64,000 bases of DNA from an uncultured Alistipes sp. (GCA_947629705.1 CANREN010000003.1:1-64000); one strand, 5' to 3'. Shown: positions 40,892-52,276, counted from the first letter of the stretch. Numbers and translations: made by a program. The notes: a model not told the origin generated them from the letters alone.

Positions 40892-41917
40892 CTAACGGAT
40901 TACGACCCCGGGCGCTTCGGTGATCCGACCGATCACCGAAGCGCGTTCGCCGGCCGCCTCCAACAACCCGATGGCCCGCTGCGCCTCGCCGGCATCCAGC
41001 GCGATGACCATACCGATACCCATGTTGAAAATGTTGAACATTTCGCGATGAGGCACCTTGCCGTACTGCTCGAGGAGGCGGAAAACGGGCAGAATCTCCC
41101 ATGTTCCCTCCTCGATCTCGATGCCCTGCCCCTCGTGCAGGATGCGGGGGATATTCTCGTCGAATCCGCCGCCCGTGATATGGCTGATCCCGTGCACGCT
41201 GCAGTTGCGGATCACTTCGAGCACCTGTTTCACGTAGATTTTCGTCGGGGTCAGCAGCACCTCGCCCAGCAACTTGTGCGACAGCTCGGGATAGGAGCGG
41301 TGCACGTCCAATCCGTTGTCGGCGATGATCTTGCGCACCAAGCTGAAGCCGTTGGAGTGGACGCCGCTCGACGCGATGCCCACCAGCACGTCGCCCGTGC
41401 AGACCTTCGATCCGTCGATCAACTGCGATTTCTCGACCGCGCCGACCGTGAATCCGGCGATATCGTATTCGCCGTCGGCATACATGCCCGGCATCTCGGC
41501 AGTCTCGCCGCCCACCAGCGCGCAACCGGCCTGCCGGCATCCCTCGGCGACACCGGCGACGATCGCCTCGATCTTCTGCGGTTCGTTGCGGCCGACCGCC
41601 ACGTAGTCGAGAAATTCGAGCGGTTCGGCGCCCTGCGCCAGCACGTCGTTGACGCACATTGCCACGGCGTCAATGCCGATCGTATCGTGTTTGTCGAGCG
41701 CAAAAGCTATTTTCAGTTTGGTTCCCACGCCGTCCGTACCGCTCACCAACACGGGTTCCCTGTACCCCAATGCCGAGAGGTCGAACATGCCGCCGAACGC
41801 GCCGATATTTCCCATCACGCCCGCACGGGCCGTCGACGCCACATGTTTCCTGATGCGGCGCACCACTTCGTATCCGGCCTCCAAATTCACGCCGGCCTTT
41901 TCATAAGATTGAGCCAT
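40892..41917 (-). CDS. purM: Phosphoribosylformylglycinamidine cyclo-ligase
   Basis: [42 protein letters not shown]. Confidence 0.95.
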   Translation of the reverse strand: MAQSYEKAGVNLEAGYEVVRRIRKHVASTARAGVMGNIGAFGGMFDLSALGYREPVLVSGTDGVGTKLKIAFALDKHDTIGIDAVAMCVNDVLAQGAEPLEFLDYVAVGRNEPQKIEAIVAGVAEGCRQAGCALVGGETAEMPGMYADGEYDIAGFTVGAVEKSQLIDGSKVCTGDVLVGIASSGVHSNGFSLVRKIIADNGLDVHRSYPELSHKLLGEVLLTPTKIYVKQVLEVIRNCSVHGISHITGGGFDENIPRILHEGQGIEIEEGTWEILPVFRLLEQYGKVPHREMFNIFNMGIGMVIALDAGEAQRAIGLLEAAGERASVIGRITEAPGVVIR

Positions 41918-41942
41918 CTCTTTTTGAATTGTGAATGCTGAA

Positions 41943-43358
41943 TTATTTATCGTCTTTGTTCGCCTGCGTTACCGATTGATACAACGCCGTCGGATAGTGG
42001 CCCGTATAGCAGGCTAAACACAGTTCGCTGCGTCCGCCGGCCTGCAACAGCGCCTCCTTCGACAGAAAAGCCAGCGAATCGCTGCCGATCTCCCGCCCGA
42101 CCTCCTCGACGCTCTTGCGGGCCGAGATCAGTTCGTCGTAGGTCGACGTGTCGACCCCGTAGAAACAGGGATTGGTCATCGGCGGCGAGGCGATGCGCAC
42201 ATGCACGGCCGTCGCACCGGCCTCGCGCAGCATCGCCACGATGCGCCGCGACGTCGTACCGCGCACGATCGAATCGTCGACCAACACGACGCGCCTGCCC
42301 CGCACAATGGTGCGCACGGCCGAGAGTTTCATCCGCACGCCCCGTTCGCGCAGCTCCTGCGACGGCTGGATGAACGTCCGGCCGATATATTTGTTCTTGA
42401 TGAGGCCCATTTCGTAGGGCAGGCCGCTCGCTTCGGCATACCCCATCGCGGCGCTCAAGCTCGAATCGGGGACGCCGACCACAATATCGGCATCGGCGGG
42501 TGCTTCGCGCCACAGAATCCGGCCTGTCTCCTTGCGGAAAGCGTGGACGTTGCAGCCCTCGATGTCGCTGTCCGGACGAGCGAAATAGACATACTCCATC
42601 GCGCACATCTGCCGCCGCTTGTATTGCGAATAGTCGCGGCTGCGCAGGCCGTGCGTGTCGATGGTTACGATCTCGCCCGGCTCGACGTCGCGCAGGAACT
42701 CGGCCCCCAGCGCATCGAAAGCGCACGTCTCGCTCGACACGACGTAGCCGTCGTGCAACCGCCCGATGGACAACGGACGCAAGCCGTACTTGTCGCGGCA
42801 GGCGTAGATGCGGTTGGCCGTCATGACTAAAAAGGCGAAAGCGCCTTCGAGCATGTTCAAGGCGTCGATGATGGAGAAAATACGCGGACGATCGCACCTG
42901 GCCTCTTTCTTGATCAGATGGGCCAGAATCTCGCTGTCCGACGTCGACTGGAACAGGCTGCCCCTGTTCTCCAGATACTGCCGCAGCTGAACGGAATTGA
43001 CCAAATTGCCGTTATGCGCCAAAGCGAAATCGCCCGAATTGTGGCGGAACAGGAAAGGCTGGATATTCTCGCTCGTATTGCCGCCCGTCGTCGAATAACG
43101 CACATGACCGATCGTCATCGAGCCGGCCAGCTTCGACAATTTGTCGCCGCTGAAAACCTCGGTTACCAATCCGGCGCCCTTCACCCGATGGAAGCGGCCG
43201 TCGGCATCGACGCTCACGATGCCGCACCCCTCCTGTCCGCGATGCTGCAACGCGTGCAGTCCGTAATAGGTCAACGACGCGGCATCCGGAACCCCGAAGA
43301 TGCCGAAAACCCCGCACTCCTCGTGCAGCTCGCGGTCGTATATCGCCTGTTGCAGCAT
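41943..43358 (-). CDS. purF: Amidophosphoribosyltransferase
   Basis: [53 protein letters not shown]. Confidence 0.94.
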   Translation of the reverse strand: MLQQAIYDRELHEECGVFGIFGVPDAASLTYYGLHALQHRGQEGCGIVSVDADGRFHRVKGAGLVTEVFSGDKLSKLAGSMTIGHVRYSTTGGNTSENIQPFLFRHNSGDFALAHNGNLVNSVQLRQYLENRGSLFQSTSDSEILAHLIKKEARCDRPRIFSIIDALNMLEGAFAFLVMTANRIYACRDKYGLRPLSIGRLHDGYVVSSETCAFDALGAEFLRDVEPGEIVTIDTHGLRSRDYSQYKRRQMCAMEYVYFARPDSDIEGCNVHAFRKETGRILWREAPADADIVVGVPDSSLSAAMGYAEASGLPYEMGLIKNKYIGRTFIQPSQELRERGVRMKLSAVRTIVRGRRVVLVDDSIVRGTTSRRIVAMLREAGATAVHVRIASPPMTNPCFYGVDTSTYDELISARKSVEEVGREIGSDSLAFLSKEALLQAGGRSELCLACYTGHYPTALYQSVTQANKDDK

Positions 43359-43360
43359 GG

Positions 43361-44077
43361 TTATTCGACCGCCTTTTTCAAACGGGCCAAAATCTCCTCG
43401 TAGGCTTCGCGCACGCGGCCCAGGTCGCGGCGGAAGCGGTCTTTGTCGAGCTTTTCGTTGGTCGAAGCATCCCACAGGCGGCACGTATCGGGCGACACCT
43501 CGTCGGCCAGGACGATTTCGCCGTCGGAGGTCTTTCCAAACTCGATCTTGAAGTCGATGAGCCGAATGTTCATCTTGGCGAACAGGCCTTTCAACACTTC
43601 GTTGATGCGGGCCGTCATCGCATAAATCTGTTTCAGCTCGTCATAAGTGGCCGCACCCAACGCCACAGCGTGATGGTCGTTGATGAGCGGATCGCCGAGC
43701 TCGTCCTTCTTGTAGCAGATGTCGTAGATGACATTCGAGGGCTGCGTCCCCTCCTCGATGCCCAACCGCTGCGCCATCGAACCGGCAATGACGTTGCGGA
43801 CGATCACCTCGAGCGGAATGATCTTCACGCGGCGGCACAACTGATCGCGGTCGTTGAGCGTCTCAATGTAGTGGGTCTTGACGCCCGCCTTGTGCAACTC
43901 GTGGAAGATGAGGGTCGAGATGGCGTTGTTCAGCACGCCCTTGTTCTCGATGGTCGCCTTCTTAATGTTGTTGAACGCCGTCGCCGCATCCTTGTAGTGG
44001 ATGATGATTTTGTCGGGGTCGTCCGTCAGAAATACCTGTTTTGCCTTGCCCTCGTAGAGCATTTCGAGCTGTTTCAT
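43361..44077 (-). CDS. purC: Phosphoribosylaminoimidazole-succinocarboxamide synthase
   Basis: [36 protein letters not shown]. Confidence 0.96.
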   Translation of the reverse strand: MKQLEMLYEGKAKQVFLTDDPDKIIIHYKDAATAFNNIKKATIENKGVLNNAISTLIFHELHKAGVKTHYIETLNDRDQLCRRVKIIPLEVIVRNVIAGSMAQRLGIEEGTQPSNVIYDICYKKDELGDPLINDHHAVALGAATYDELKQIYAMTARINEVLKGLFAKMNIRLIDFKIEFGKTSDGEIVLADEVSPDTCRLWDASTNEKLDKDRFRRDLGRVREAYEEILARLKKAVE

Positions 44078-44114
44078 ACGTTTTTATTTGATTTGTTGTA
44101 CTTCTCTTTTTCGT

Positions 44115-47100
44115 TCAATCGTTCCGCTTGCGGAAATAGTTCACGGCATTGCGGAACAGCGGCTGTTCCTTGTTGCCGGCGATATTGCGGAACACGTTCG
44201 GTTCCCAACGCTCCGTGTGGCCCATCTTGCCGAGGATCCGGCCGTCGCGCGAAACGATGCCCTCGATCGCATACGACGAACCGTTGGGATTCCACGGTGC
44301 CTCGGCGGTCGGCTCTCCGTCCGGCCCGGCATACTGGAACGCCACCTGCCCGTTGGCAAAGAGCTCGCGCGCCAGCTCCTCGCCGACAACGAACTTGCCC
44401 TCGCCGTGGCTCACGGCGATCGTATGCAGGTCGCCGGGGTCGAAACCGGCCAGCCACGGCGAACAAACCGAAGCCACGCGCGTCGTAACGATCTGCGATA
44501 TATGGCGGTTGATATCGTTGCGGAAAAGGGTTGCCGAATTTCTGTTCATCAAGCCCAAACGCCCATACGGCAGCAGGCCCGATTTGACCAACGCCTGGAA
44601 TCCGTTGCAGATGCCCAGAATCAAGCCGCCGCGGTCGAGCAGCGCATGGATTTCGTCGCGAATCGCCTGGTTGTTCAACACATTGACGATGAGTTTCGCG
44701 CTGCCGTCCGGTTCATCGCCCGCCGAGAATCCGCCGCACAGCACGAAGATATGGCAGCGGCGAATCTCCTCCTTCATCGCAGCGATCGACCGCAGAATAT
44801 CGTCGCCGCCGAGGTTGCACAGTACGCCGGTACGCACCTCGGCACCCGCACGACGGAATGCCCGCGCCGTATCGTAATCGCAGTTCGTGCCCGGGAAGAC
44901 GGGCAGATAAGCTACCGGATGTTCGACCGCTTCGCCCGGGTATTCGACGATGCGGCGCACGGGTTCGGCGGCCATCATCGGCGCACGGTTGTCGCCCTTG
45001 TCGGGATAGATCGCCGCATAACGTTCGGTGTTGGCCGCATAGAGCGTTTCGAGCGGCATCCGCACCCCGCCGACGATCACGGCCGCGTCGTCCATCGTGC
45101 GACCGACCGGCTCGGCATGGGGATATTCCAATGCCTCCGCGCACTCGACCAAAATCGAGCCGTAGGCATAATCGTAGAGTTTCGTCTCGTCGCACGTTAC
45201 CTCGACGCCGATTTCGTTTCCGAAAGCCATTTTCGCCAACCCCTCGGCCACGCCGCCGAATCCGACCGACCATCCGGCCACGATCCGTCCGTCGGCGATC
45301 GCGTCGCTCACGAAGCCGAAGTTGCGTTTCAGCTGCTCCGTGTCGGGCATCCCGTTGGCGCGGGGCGTATGACGGATCAGATAGAGGCGGTCGCCCGCCC
45401 GTTTCAGATCGGTCGAAATCACCTTGCCGGCATCGACCGTCGTGATGCCGAACGCCATCAGCATCGGCGGCACGTTAATGTCCTGGAACGTACCCGACAT
45501 CGAATCCTTGCCGCCGATGGCGGGAAGACCTAACTCGACCTGCATCCGCAAGGCCCCGAGCAAGGCACTCAACGGCTTGCCCCACGACACGGCTTCGCGC
45601 GTCATCCGTTCGAAATACTCCTGATAGGAGTAACGCATCCGGTCGTATCGGCCGCCCGCCGCCACGACTTTCGCCGCAGCTTCGACCACGGCATAAGCCG
45701 CCCCGTGGTAGGGGCTCCACGACGCAACGTAGGGATTGTAGCCGAATGCCATGATGCTGGCCATATCGGTGTAGCCGTCGGTCGGCAGTTTCTGCACCGA
45801 CACCTGCGTCTCGCTGCGCTGCGTGCGTCCGCCGAAGGGCATCAACACGGTCGAAGCACCGATCGTGGCATCGAACATCTCGATAAGCCCCTTTTGCGAG
45901 AGGACGTTCCGATCCTGCAAATTATGAATAAATCGTTCGGCGACGGTCGCGCCCTCCACCTTGCGGAGGAAGGGATCGCGGGCCTCCACAGCGGCAATGA
46001 CCGCCTCGGCACGATGCTTGGCACCGGCACTGTCGATGAACTTGCGCGACAGGTCGACGACCTGCCGGCCGTGATAGTACATCCGCATACGGGCCGTATC
46101 GGTTACATCGGCCACCTCCGTCGCCTCGATATTCTCCTCGCGGCAATAGGCCAGAAACGCATCGACCTCCTTCGCCTCGACGACGACAGCCATGCGCTCC
46201 TGCGATTCGCTGATCGCTAACTCCGTAGCATTCAGACCGCTGTACTTCACAGGCACGCGGTCGAGGTAAATATCCAGTCCGTCGGCCAATTCGCCGATGG
46301 CCACGCTGACACCGCCGGCCCCGAAGTCGTTCGATTTTTTTATTAATCGGGTTACTTCCGCTCTGCGGAACAAGCGCTCCAATTTGCGTTCCTCGGGCGC
46401 ATTGCCTTTCTGCACCTCGCTGCCGCAGGTCTCCAGCGAATGGGCATCGTGCCCTTTCGACGAACCCGTCGCCCCGCCAATGCCGTCGCGGCCCGTACGA
46501 CCGCCCAGCATCAGGATTTTATCTCCTGCGACGGGCGCTTCGCGACGCACAGCGGCCGCCTTCACGGCGCCGACCACCGCGCCGACCTCCAAACGCTTCG
46601 CCACGTACCCATCGTGATAGATTTCGCGCACGTGGGTCGTCGCCAAACCGATCTGGTTGCCGTAACTGGAATAGCCCGCCGCGGCCTTTTTCGAGATGAG
46701 GCTCTGCGGCAGCTTACCCGGCAGCGTATCGGCCACCGGCTGCCAAATGTCGCCCGCACCGGTTACGCGCATCGCCTGATAGACGTAGCTGCGGCCCGAC
46801 AACGGGTCGCGGATCGCCCCGCCCAAACAGGTCGAAGCACCGCCGAACGGTTCGATTTCGGTCGGATGGTTGTGGGTTTCGTTCTTGAATTGGAGGAGCC
46901 ACCGCTCCGTCGCGCCGTCGACCTCCACGTCGACATAGATCGAGCAGGCATTGTTCTCGTCGCTCACCTCCAGGTCGTCCAACTTGCCGGTCGCCCGCAG
47001 ATAACGCGCGCCGATGGTCGCCAGGTCCATCAGGCAGATGCGCTTATGCTCGCGGCCCAACTCGCGCCGGATCCGCAAATACAAAGCCAACGATCGATCG

Positions 47101-47828
47101 ATGTCCTCTTTGATAAAAGATTCCTCGACGGCGATGTCCTCCAACTCGGTCGTAAAGGTCGTATGCCGGCAGTGATCGCTCCAATAGGTGTCCAAAATGC
47201 GCAGCTCCGTTTCATAGGGATCGCGCCCCTCCTCGCGGAAATAGCGCACCACCTCGCGCAGGTCGTCGGCATTCATCGCCAGCCCGTACTGCCTGCAAAA
47301 AGGCTCCAGCTCGCTATCCGCCAGCTGCGTAAATCCGTCGAGCACCGGCACGGGCTTCACCTCGGCCTGCTCCCGATCGGTCAGCGTATCGAGCGACTTT
47401 TCACGCGACTCGACGCTGTTGATGCAATAATGGCGGATGCGGGCCAGCTCCTCGTCCGTAACGGCATCGTCGAAGATCAACAGCTTCGACGAACGGATGC
47501 GCACCTCGGCCGACGGGTCGATCAACCGCACGCAATCGACCGCCGAAGCGGCCCGCTGGTCGAACTGCCCGGGCAGGAACTCGATGGCGAGGCACCTGCG
47601 GCCCGCCAGATCGCACGTATCCGACACCGTATCGGTTACCACCTCGCCGAATACCGCGTAACGGCTCTTTTCGAGCAGCCCGGCCGTGAATCCGAACAGG
47701 TCGTAGACATTCAACAGCCGCAACTCGGTGAGATGCAGTTTGAGACTGCCGTTCAATTCGCGGCGCAGGCTCTCGGCCTCGACCCGGTATTGCGGCAGCT
47801 TCTCGACGAAAATCCGGTAATTTCCCAT
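44115..47828 (-). CDS. purL: Phosphoribosylformylglycinamidine synthase (large single-chain type)
   Basis: 1237 aa; synthase domains plus C-terminal glutaminase (VAYLPVFPGTNCDYDTARAF, ILGICNGFQALVKSGLLP). Confidence 0.96.
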   Translation of the reverse strand: MGNYRIFVEKLPQYRVEAESLRRELNGSLKLHLTELRLLNVYDLFGFTAGLLEKSRYAVFGEVVTDTVSDTCDLAGRRCLAIEFLPGQFDQRAASAVDCVRLIDPSAEVRIRSSKLLIFDDAVTDEELARIRHYCINSVESREKSLDTLTDREQAEVKPVPVLDGFTQLADSELEPFCRQYGLAMNADDLREVVRYFREEGRDPYETELRILDTYWSDHCRHTTFTTELEDIAVEESFIKEDIDRSLALYLRIRRELGREHKRICLMDLATIGARYLRATGKLDDLEVSDENNACSIYVDVEVDGATERWLLQFKNETHNHPTEIEPFGGASTCLGGAIRDPLSGRSYVYQAMRVTGAGDIWQPVADTLPGKLPQSLISKKAAAGYSSYGNQIGLATTHVREIYHDGYVAKRLEVGAVVGAVKAAAVRREAPVAGDKILMLGGRTGRDGIGGATGSSKGHDAHSLETCGSEVQKGNAPEERKLERLFRRAEVTRLIKKSNDFGAGGVSVAIGELADGLDIYLDRVPVKYSGLNATELAISESQERMAVVVEAKEVDAFLAYCREENIEATEVADVTDTARMRMYYHGRQVVDLSRKFIDSAGAKHRAEAVIAAVEARDPFLRKVEGATVAERFIHNLQDRNVLSQKGLIEMFDATIGASTVLMPFGGRTQRSETQVSVQKLPTDGYTDMASIMAFGYNPYVASWSPYHGAAYAVVEAAAKVVAAGGRYDRMRYSYQEYFERMTREAVSWGKPLSALLGALRMQVELGLPAIGGKDSMSGTFQDINVPPMLMAFGITTVDAGKVISTDLKRAGDRLYLIRHTPRANGMPDTEQLKRNFGFVSDAIADGRIVAGWSVGFGGVAEGLAKMAFGNEIGVEVTCDETKLYDYAYGSILVECAEALEYPHAEPVGRTMDDAAVIVGGVRMPLETLYAANTERYAAIYPDKGDNRAPMMAAEPVRRIVEYPGEAVEHPVAYLPVFPGTNCDYDTARAFRRAGAEVRTGVLCNLGGDDILRSIAAMKEEIRRCHIFVLCGGFSAGDEPDGSAKLIVNVLNNQAIRDEIHALLDRGGLILGICNGFQALVKSGLLPYGRLGLMNRNSATLFRNDINRHISQIVTTRVASVCSPWLAGFDPGDLHTIAVSHGEGKFVVGEELARELFANGQVAFQYAGPDGEPTAEAPWNPNGSSYAIEGIVSRDGRILGKMGHTERWEPNVFRNIAGNKEQPLFRNAVNYFRKRND

Positions 47829-47841
47829 ATTTGTTTCGTGG

Positions 47842-48951
47842 CTATTTCACAAAATCATTCGCCCAACAGCGGGCATAGGTCTCGGGGGTCGCACCGACAA
47901 ACGTAATGTGTCCCATCTTGCGCTTCGGACGGCTTTCCGTCTTGCCGTAGAAGTGGACGTGAACATCCGTCCGCTTTTCGGCCGCGACCCGTGCAGCGAT
48001 CCGCTCGGCAGCGGCCAGATCCTGTCCGAGGATGTTTTTCATCACGGTCGGAGCGGCCAGCTCCGGCGTGTGCAGCTCCTCGCCGACTAAATAACGCGCC
48101 AATTCGCGGAATTGGTTCGTCGTGGCACCCTCGATGGTGTAGTGGCCCGAATTGTGGGGACGCGGCGCCATCTCGTTGAAATAAAACGCCTCGCCGCGCA
48201 CGAAATACTCGATGGCCAGAATCCCCCGATAGCCGCACGCGCGCATGAAACGTTCGCTCTCGACGCGCATCCGCTCCAGCACCCCGGCATTCCGGCCGGC
48301 CGGCACGAAACACAAATCGAGAATCCCGTCGCGATGGACGTTGCGGCCGATCGGGAAACTCACCACCCGACGCTCATCGGCGACCATCACGACGCTGGCC
48401 TCGAAATCGAACGGCACGAACTCCTCCAAAATAGAGGGCACCGCCACCAAGGGCAGTGCCTTTTCGATATCCGCTTCCGTGCGCAGAAGCGCTTGTCCGT
48501 GGCCGTCGTAGCCCATCGCACGGGTTTTCAACACCGCCGGCAGGCCCAATTCGGCGACCGCCCGTCGCAGCGAATCCTCGTCGTCGACCGCCCGGAAATC
48601 GGGCGTCTGCAAGCCGTGGTCGCGGGCGTTCTGCTTCTCCCGCAACCGATCCTGCGAATCGTAAAGCGGACGATAGCCCTGCGGAATGCGGTATTTTTCG
48701 CACAACGGGATCAGTATCTCCCCCGGGACGTTCTCGAACTCATAGGTAACGACATCGCTGCGGCGGCAGAGCTCCTCCACGGCAGCCGGATCGTCGAATC
48801 GTCCGACGATCCGCTCCCCGCACGCAGCGAACGCAGGGGCATCCGGAGCCGGATCGAGCGCGATGCACCGCACCTCGGTCGCCAACGTCCGGGCCTGCTC
48901 CGCGAGCATCAGCCCCAACTGCCCTCCTCCTATGATGCCGATGGTCGTCAT
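47842..48951 (-). CDS. purK: 5-(carboxyamino)imidazole ribonucleotide synthase
   Basis: [21 protein letters not shown]-grasp core. Confidence 0.95.
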   Translation of the reverse strand: MTTIGIIGGGQLGLMLAEQARTLATEVRCIALDPAPDAPAFAACGERIVGRFDDPAAVEELCRRSDVVTYEFENVPGEILIPLCEKYRIPQGYRPLYDSQDRLREKQNARDHGLQTPDFRAVDDEDSLRRAVAELGLPAVLKTRAMGYDGHGQALLRTEADIEKALPLVAVPSILEEFVPFDFEASVVMVADERRVVSFPIGRNVHRDGILDLCFVPAGRNAGVLERMRVESERFMRACGYRGILAIEYFVRGEAFYFNEMAPRPHNSGHYTIEGATTNQFRELARYLVGEELHTPELAAPTVMKNILGQDLAAAERIAARVAAEKRTDVHVHFYGKTESRPKRKMGHITFVGATPETYARCWANDFVK

Positions 48952-49415
48952 AATTCGATTTTCAGCACATCCTCGGTCTGGCGTTTGCGGAAGGCCTCCA
49001 ATTCGGCGGCCAACGCCTCATCGCCCAATGCCAGGATCGAAACGGCGATCAAGGCGGCATTTTTGGCCCCGTTGATGGCGGTCGTCGCCACGGGAACGCC
49101 TCCGGGCATCTGCACGATCGAAAGCAGCGAATCCAATCCGTTCAAGGCACGGGACCTGACCGGCACGCCCACGACGGGCAGCGTGGTCATGGCGGCGACC
49201 ATGCCCGGCAGATGGGCGGCACCGCCCGCACCGGCGATAATGACGCCGATCCCGCGCTCCTTGGCGGTACGGGCATATTCGTAGAGCAATTCGGGCGTGC
49301 GATGGGCGCTCACCACCCGTTTTTCAAAGGGTATGCCGAACGATTCCAACGTCGCGACGGCCTCGGCCATCACCTCGTAATCGCTCACGGAACCCATAAT
49401 CACACCGACTTTCAT
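48948..49415 (-). CDS. purE: 5-(carboxyamino)imidazole ribonucleotide mutase
   Basis: [41 protein letters not shown]. Confidence 0.96.
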   Translation of the reverse strand: MKVGVIMGSVSDYEVMAEAVATLESFGIPFEKRVVSAHRTPELLYEYARTAKERGIGVIIAGAGGAAHLPGMVAAMTTLPVVGVPVRSRALNGLDSLLSIVQMPGGVPVATTAINGAKNAALIAVSILALGDEALAAELEAFRKRQTEDVLKIEL

Positions 49416-49428
49416 AGTATTTTCCTTT

Positions 49429-49437
49429 CCCCCCCCC
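49429..49437. repeat. Homopolymeric C/G tract (9 nt) in the purE leader
   Basis: ccccccccc on plus; minus strand reads AGGAGGAGGGGGGGGGAAAGGAAAATACTATG. Confidence 0.85.
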
Positions 49438-49522
49438 TCCTCCTGTTTTCCGAAAACGACCGGCCGCCACAACGTTGCAGTCATGGCGGCCGCAGTCTAT
49501 CCGCACACGTTTCTCGAAAGGA

Positions 49523-49554
49523 CAAAAATAACGTTTCCCGTTCGCCTTTTCAAA
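49523..49554 (-). promoter_or_regulatory. Candidate pur operon promoter TTTG-N20-TATTTTTG
   Basis: CAAAAATA 49523-49530 and CAAA 49551-49554 on the plus strand. Confidence 0.45.
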
Positions 49555-49580
49555 AATACGGTCGACATTCTTTCCACAAA

Positions 49581-50681
49581 TTATCGACAATCCGACGGCG
49601 CTTTCGTCTCGCAATAGGCGCATCGGCAGATGCCGTCCTCGCCGCGGCGGAACAACTGATCGACATCCTCCGTCGCAGCGATGCACCGACGGTTGGCGCA
49701 TTTCAGCTCGTTGACGAGATAGGGCTCATTGAAAACCGGCGTCCGGTCGAACGGACGATTGCCGTCGGCCCATTCGAGCAGGGTCAGAATCAACGCCATA
49801 CGCACGAATTTGCCGTTCTCGACCTGTCGGAAATAGGCGGCCCGCGGATCGTTGTCCACCTCGCGCGCGATTTCGTTCACGCGCGGCAGCGGATGGAGGA
49901 TCACCATATCGGGTTTGGCCCTCGTCAGTTTCGCGGCATCGAGCACGAAGCTGTTTTTCACGCGGTCGAACTCCTCCTCGTCGAGGAAGCGCTCCTTCTG
50001 CACGCGTGTCATGTAGAGGATATCCAATTCGGGCATCACCTCCTCCATCGTGCGCACTTCGCGGAAAGTCAGCTGCGAATTGGCCTGCATCTCCTGCAGC
50101 ATGTAGTCGGGCAGGCGCAGCTCCTCGGGCGAAATCAGGATGACGCGGATACCCGCATACCGCGACAGCGCCTTGATCAACGAATGCACCGTGCGGCCGA
50201 ATTTCAGGTCGCCGCAGAAGCCGATGGTCAGATGGTCGAAGCGTCCCTTTTCGCGCTTGACGGTCAGCAGATCGGTCAGCGTCTGGGTCGGATGGGCATG
50301 GCTGCCGTCGCCCGCATTGATGACCGGAATGCCGGCATACTGCGAAGCCACGAGCGGCGCCCCCTCCTTGAAGTGGCGCATGGCGATGATGTCGGCGAAG
50401 CACCGGATGACCCGCACGGTATCGGCGACGGTCTCGCCTTTCGACACCGACGACGAAGCGGCATCCGAGAAGCCGATGACCTGCCCGCCCAACTCCAACA
50501 TGGCCGAGGTGAAACTCAACCGCGTACGGGTCGACGGTTCGTAGAACAACGTGGCTAATTTCCTGCCCTTGCAGGCTTCGCGATACTGCTCGCGATGGGC
50601 GATGATGCGTTCGGCCAAAGCGACGATCGCTTCGGTCTCCTCGACCGTCAGGTCGGTCGGATCTATCAAATGGCGCAGCAT
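49581..50681 (-). CDS. pyrB: Aspartate carbamoyltransferase with C-terminal PyrI-like zinc ribbon
   Basis: [36 protein letters not shown]-terminus [33 protein letters not shown] (C-X4-C-X20-C-X2-C). Confidence 0.94.
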   Translation of the reverse strand: MLRHLIDPTDLTVEETEAIVALAERIIAHREQYREACKGRKLATLFYEPSTRTRLSFTSAMLELGGQVIGFSDAASSSVSKGETVADTVRVIRCFADIIAMRHFKEGAPLVASQYAGIPVINAGDGSHAHPTQTLTDLLTVKREKGRFDHLTIGFCGDLKFGRTVHSLIKALSRYAGIRVILISPEELRLPDYMLQEMQANSQLTFREVRTMEEVMPELDILYMTRVQKERFLDEEEFDRVKNSFVLDAAKLTRAKPDMVILHPLPRVNEIAREVDNDPRAAYFRQVENGKFVRMALILTLLEWADGNRPFDRTPVFNEPYLVNELKCANRRCIAATEDVDQLFRRGEDGICRCAYCETKAPSDCR

Positions 50682-50756
50682 AAGTTGTATTTTTAATTAC
50701 GCGATTCTTTCAATTTTCAGGTATCTGCGATTTTTTACACCGGTTCGCCCCGCTCG

Positions 50757-51395
50757 CTATTTCATCCAGCTTTCGTCCGCGGGATTGTCGCGGAACTGCA
50801 ACAGGCGGGCCTTGTCCTCGGGACGGATATATCCCTCGTCGGCGGCCACCTCGACCAACGCATCGAGATTCGAAAGGCTGTAATTCACGACCCGGGCTTC
50901 GCGCATACGGTCGATTCCCCTCTTCATGCCGTATGTGAAGATCGAAGCGACGCCCAACACCTCGGCACCCGCCTCGCGCAACGTCCCGACCACTTCGAGA
51001 CACGAACCGGCGGTCGAAATCAAATCCTCGACGACGACGACCTTCTGCCCCTTTTCGAGCTTGCCCTCGATGCGGTTCTGCCGACCGTGATCCTTGTTTC
51101 CCGAGCGGACGTAGCCCATCGGCAGATCGAGCAGCGTGGCCGTGATGGCGGCATGGGCGATGCCTGCGGTCGACGTGCCCATCAGCACCTCGGCCTCGGG
51201 GAACTTCGCACGGATGATTTCGGCCAATCCGGCCTCGACCCGCCTGCGTACTTCGACCGCCGTAAGCGTCAACCGGTTATCGCAATAAATCGGGCTTTTG
51301 ATGCCGCTGGCCCACGTAAAAGGCTCCTCGGGGCGCAAGAACACAGCGCCGATAGCCAACAAATCCTTCGCAATCGCTTTTTCCATATCTTTCAT
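50757..51395 (-). CDS. pyrE: Orotate phosphoribosyltransferase
   Basis: FTWASGIKSPIYCDNRLTL, VVVVEDLISTAGSCLEVV; track ORF extends to 51443. Confidence 0.95.
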   Translation of the reverse strand: MKDMEKAIAKDLLAIGAVFLRPEEPFTWASGIKSPIYCDNRLTLTAVEVRRRVEAGLAEIIRAKFPEAEVLMGTSTAGIAHAAITATLLDLPMGYVRSGNKDHGRQNRIEGKLEKGQKVVVVEDLISTAGSCLEVVGTLREAGAEVLGVASIFTYGMKRGIDRMREARVVNYSLSNLDALVEVAADEGYIRPEDKARLLQFRDNPADESWMK

Positions 51396-51433
51396 TCGAA
51401 TTAATCTTCCTGTTCGCATCATTTCGGTAACAT

Positions 51434-51513
51434 GCGGCTCCATGAGCCGCGCGAGCCGCAGCCTACGGGCGGCGGAGGCTTGCCACAGCTCACCTCCGCA
51501 GGCTGCGCCCGCC
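51434..51513. repeat. GC-rich intergenic palindromic element, copy B
   Basis: Hairpin gcggctc-cat-gagccgc plus gcagcct (51458-51464)/aggctgc (51500-51506) and cggagg/cctccg inner stem; shares blocks with copy A. Confidence 0.5.
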
Positions 51514-51535
51514 CATACACTTTATGAATCGTTCA

Positions 51536-52252
51536 TCACGCCTGCCCCAGGAATTCGGAGACGCAACGGCGATACGCCGCTACGGGGTCGTCCGCCGCCG
51601 TAATGGGGCGTCCCACGACGATGAAATCCGATCCGATTTCACGCGCCCGGGCCGGTGTCGTAACCCGCACCTGATCGGCGGCCTCGCCGTCGGCAAAGCG
51701 GATGCCGGGCGTAACGGTCAAAAATTCCCGTCCGCAGGCTTCGTGCACCATGCCCGCCTCCAAGGGCGAGCAGACCACGCCGTCGAGTCCCGCCTCGCGC
51801 GCGTTGAGTGCATACTGCACGATGGTTTCGTTCATCGAGGCGCCGATCAACAGTTCGCGCCGCATCCGCTCCTCGCTCGTCGAGGTGAGCTGCGTTACGG
51901 CGATCAACAGCGGCCGCGACCCGTCGGGACGGGTCAATCCCTCGCGCGCCGCCCGCATCATCTCGACGGTGCCCGCCGCATGGACGTTGCATAGGTCGAC
52001 CTCCAACCGCGACAAGACGGCCATCGCCTTGCGCACCGTATTGGGAATGTCGTGGAGCTTCAGATCGAGGAAAATGCGGTGGCCGCGCCGCTTGATTTCG
52101 CGGACGACGGCCGGCCCTTCGGCATAGAAGAGCTCCATGCCGATCTTCAAAAAAGGTTTTTTGGATTCGGCCGTAAAGCGATCGAGGAAACGGAAAGTAT
52201 CCTCGGCCGATTTGAAATCGCAGGCGATGATAACGTCATTCGGATAATTCAT
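51536..52252 (-). CDS. pyrF: Orotidine 5'-phosphate decarboxylase
   Basis: VIIACDFKSAEDTFRFLDRF, FLDLKLHDIPNTVRKAM. Confidence 0.94.
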   Translation of the reverse strand: MNYPNDVIIACDFKSAEDTFRFLDRFTAESKKPFLKIGMELFYAEGPAVVREIKRRGHRIFLDLKLHDIPNTVRKAMAVLSRLEVDLCNVHAAGTVEMMRAAREGLTRPDGSRPLLIAVTQLTSTSEERMRRELLIGASMNETIVQYALNAREAGLDGVVCSPLEAGMVHEACGREFLTVTPGIRFADGEAADQVRVTTPARAREIGSDFIVVGRPITAADDPVAAYRRCVSEFLGQA

Positions 52253-52276
52253 AATTCATAATTCATCATTTATCAT

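Noticed and set aside
44088-47906. Long plus-strand ORFs opposite purL
   Set aside because: Antisense shadow ORFs with His/Arg/Asp-rich composition and no domains.
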